DNA from: Litoribrevibacter albus
Lineage (GTDB): Bacteria; Pseudomonadota; Gammaproteobacteria; Pseudomonadales; Litoribrevibacteraceae
Length of the DNA stretch: 64,000 bases
Direction of reading: 5' to 3'
Assembly (NCBI RefSeq): GCF_030159995.1
Contig: NZ_BSNM01000014.1
Coordinates: 248,001 to 312,000 of the forward strand
Shown: positions 63,345-64,000 of the stretch, one piece after another
How positions within the stretch are numbered: the first letter of the stretch is position 1
Layout: each line of letters begins with the position of its first letter
Position numbers and translations under genes: made by a program
The notes under the pieces: model-generated
Seen by the model: the letters and a program-made list of their open reading frames with translations, nothing else
The model's database searches: none
What the model was told of the DNA's origin: nothing

Positions 63345-64000
63345 ATGAGCAGTACCAGCCGGGTATCATGGAACGAAGGAATGTTCCTTCGACCTCAACA
63401 TTTCCAACAGCAAGATCGCTATTTTTCAAACACCCAAGCAAAGCTAATCGAACACTTAAATGCCTTTGCTTGGGGCGTTTACGATTATTCAATTGATGAA
63501 CAACTGTTCAATTTAGGGCAAATTGGACTCGAATCCATCAATGGAATTTTTGCAGATGGAACTCTTGTTCAATTGCCTGAGTGTGATGAATTACCCACGC
63601 CCATAATGGTTCCTAAAGGGTGTAAAGATGAGCAGGTCTATCTTTGCTTGCCCATTGATAAGCCTACTGGGGTCAATATCAGTAGCGAAGACAGTTCATC
63701 TATCACCCGTTTTAAATATCTTGATCATGGTGTCGTAGACAACACCATTGGTGGCGATGCGTACGAAACTATTCAGTTAGCCAAATTACGAACGTTAATT
63801 AAACTCGAAAGTGAAGACCTGTCCGGGTATGTTGCTATACCGTTCGCACGTATCGTTGAATTGACAGACGATGGTGTGGTCCGTGTCGATAAAAAATTCA
63901 TACCACCTTTGTTGAATGTACAGCGTAATGGACGCTTGATGACGTTAGTACGTGAAACAATTGGAATGATCCGTCAGAGAGCGGAAGCACTTGCAGCCAG
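63345..64000 (+). CDS. tssK: T6SS baseplate protein TssK (partial, 3' end missing)
   Basis: Starts at ATG 63345 with AAGGA 8 nt upstream and runs open to the window edge (218 complete codons). The start SSTSRVSWNEGMFLRPQHFQ is the family signature, followed by QQQDRYFSN, LNAFAWGVYDY and the beta domain ending VAIPFARIVEL, then FIPPLLNV. TssK links the baseplate to the membrane complex. It follows tssJ by 31 nt and forms an operon with tagH and tssJ. About half of the usual 440-450 residues are visible. Confidence 0.95.
   Translation, partial: MSSTSRVSWNEGMFLRPQHFQQQDRYFSNTQAKLIEHLNAFAWGVYDYSIDEQLFNLGQIGLESINGIFADGTLVQLPECDELPTPIMVPKGCKDEQVYLCLPIDKPTGVNISSEDSSSITRFKYLDHGVVDNTIGGDAYETIQLAKLRTLIKLESEDLSGYVAIPFARIVELTDDGVVRVDKKFIPPLLNVQRNGRLMTLVRETIGMIRQRAEALAA

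Overview
The window reads as chromosomal DNA of a marine gammaproteobacterium of the Oceanospirillales type (Oleispira, Bermanella, Thalassolituus or Marinobacter relatives). The reasons are the E. coli/Pseudomonas-like order purB-hflD-mnmA-nudJ-rluE, a complete ETF/ETF-QO set, an alcohol-forming fatty acyl-CoA reductase closely resembling the marine wax-ester enzymes, RapA, a type II secretion operon and the edge of a type VI secretion cluster. The genus is inference. I saw no tRNA, rRNA, insertion sequence, prophage or CRISPR array.

Layout. 1-9.2 kb: a partial gene, a UvrD-type helicase, then a leftward block of GNAT protein, ribosomal oxygenase RoxA, PurB, HflD, MnmA, NudJ and RluE. 9.2-13.5 kb: a small DUF2007-type protein, then ETF-QO divergent from etfBA, with a 13-bp palindrome next to a predicted etfD promoter. 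13.5-18.9 kb: small conserved proteins, an FklB isomerase, a secreted SYLF protein, a chemoreceptor and a LysR regulator. 19-26 kb: a rightward acyl-CoA catabolic cluster. Its acyl-CoA dehydrogenase and APH-type kinase are separate versions of the two halves of animal ACAD10/11, joined by two SDRs, a histidine phosphatase, a saccharopine-dehydrogenase-like enzyme and an SMP-30-type hydrolase. 26-26.6 kb: no large gene, but a promoter, a 31-codon ORF, a 9-bp tandem repeat, a hairpin and a terminator in one orientation.

26.6-37 kb: flavodoxin-like protein, MFS exporter with a structured leader, RapA, a secreted MsrA-MsrB fusion, FolE, a GST and small unknowns. 37-45.7 kb: fatty acyl-CoA reductase, YaiL-like protein, TrmA, riboflavin synthase, a zinc-ribbon/rhomboid fusion, a YjbQ-like protein, an ArsC-like phosphatase fold, a ketopantoate-reductase-like enzyme and a membrane protein. 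46-53.8 kb: gspEFGHIJKLM as one tightly overlapped operon, with gspC, gspD and gspN not present. 53.8-58.7 kb: GNAT, glutathione reductase, and a hybrid histidine kinase overlapping an ABC_sub_bind-type periplasmic protein. 58.8-64 kb: a Ser/Thr kinase divergent from tagH-tssJ-tssK (tssK cut by the window end).

Working together: acyl-CoA dehydrogenase, EtfAB and ETF-QO form one electron path from acyl-CoA to ubiquinone. The reductase at 37.4 kb can send acyl-CoA toward fatty alcohol and possibly wax ester. The kinase and the FHA protein at 59-62 kb look like the threonine-phosphorylation switch of the type VI system. All family assignments come from reading motifs, without database searches.
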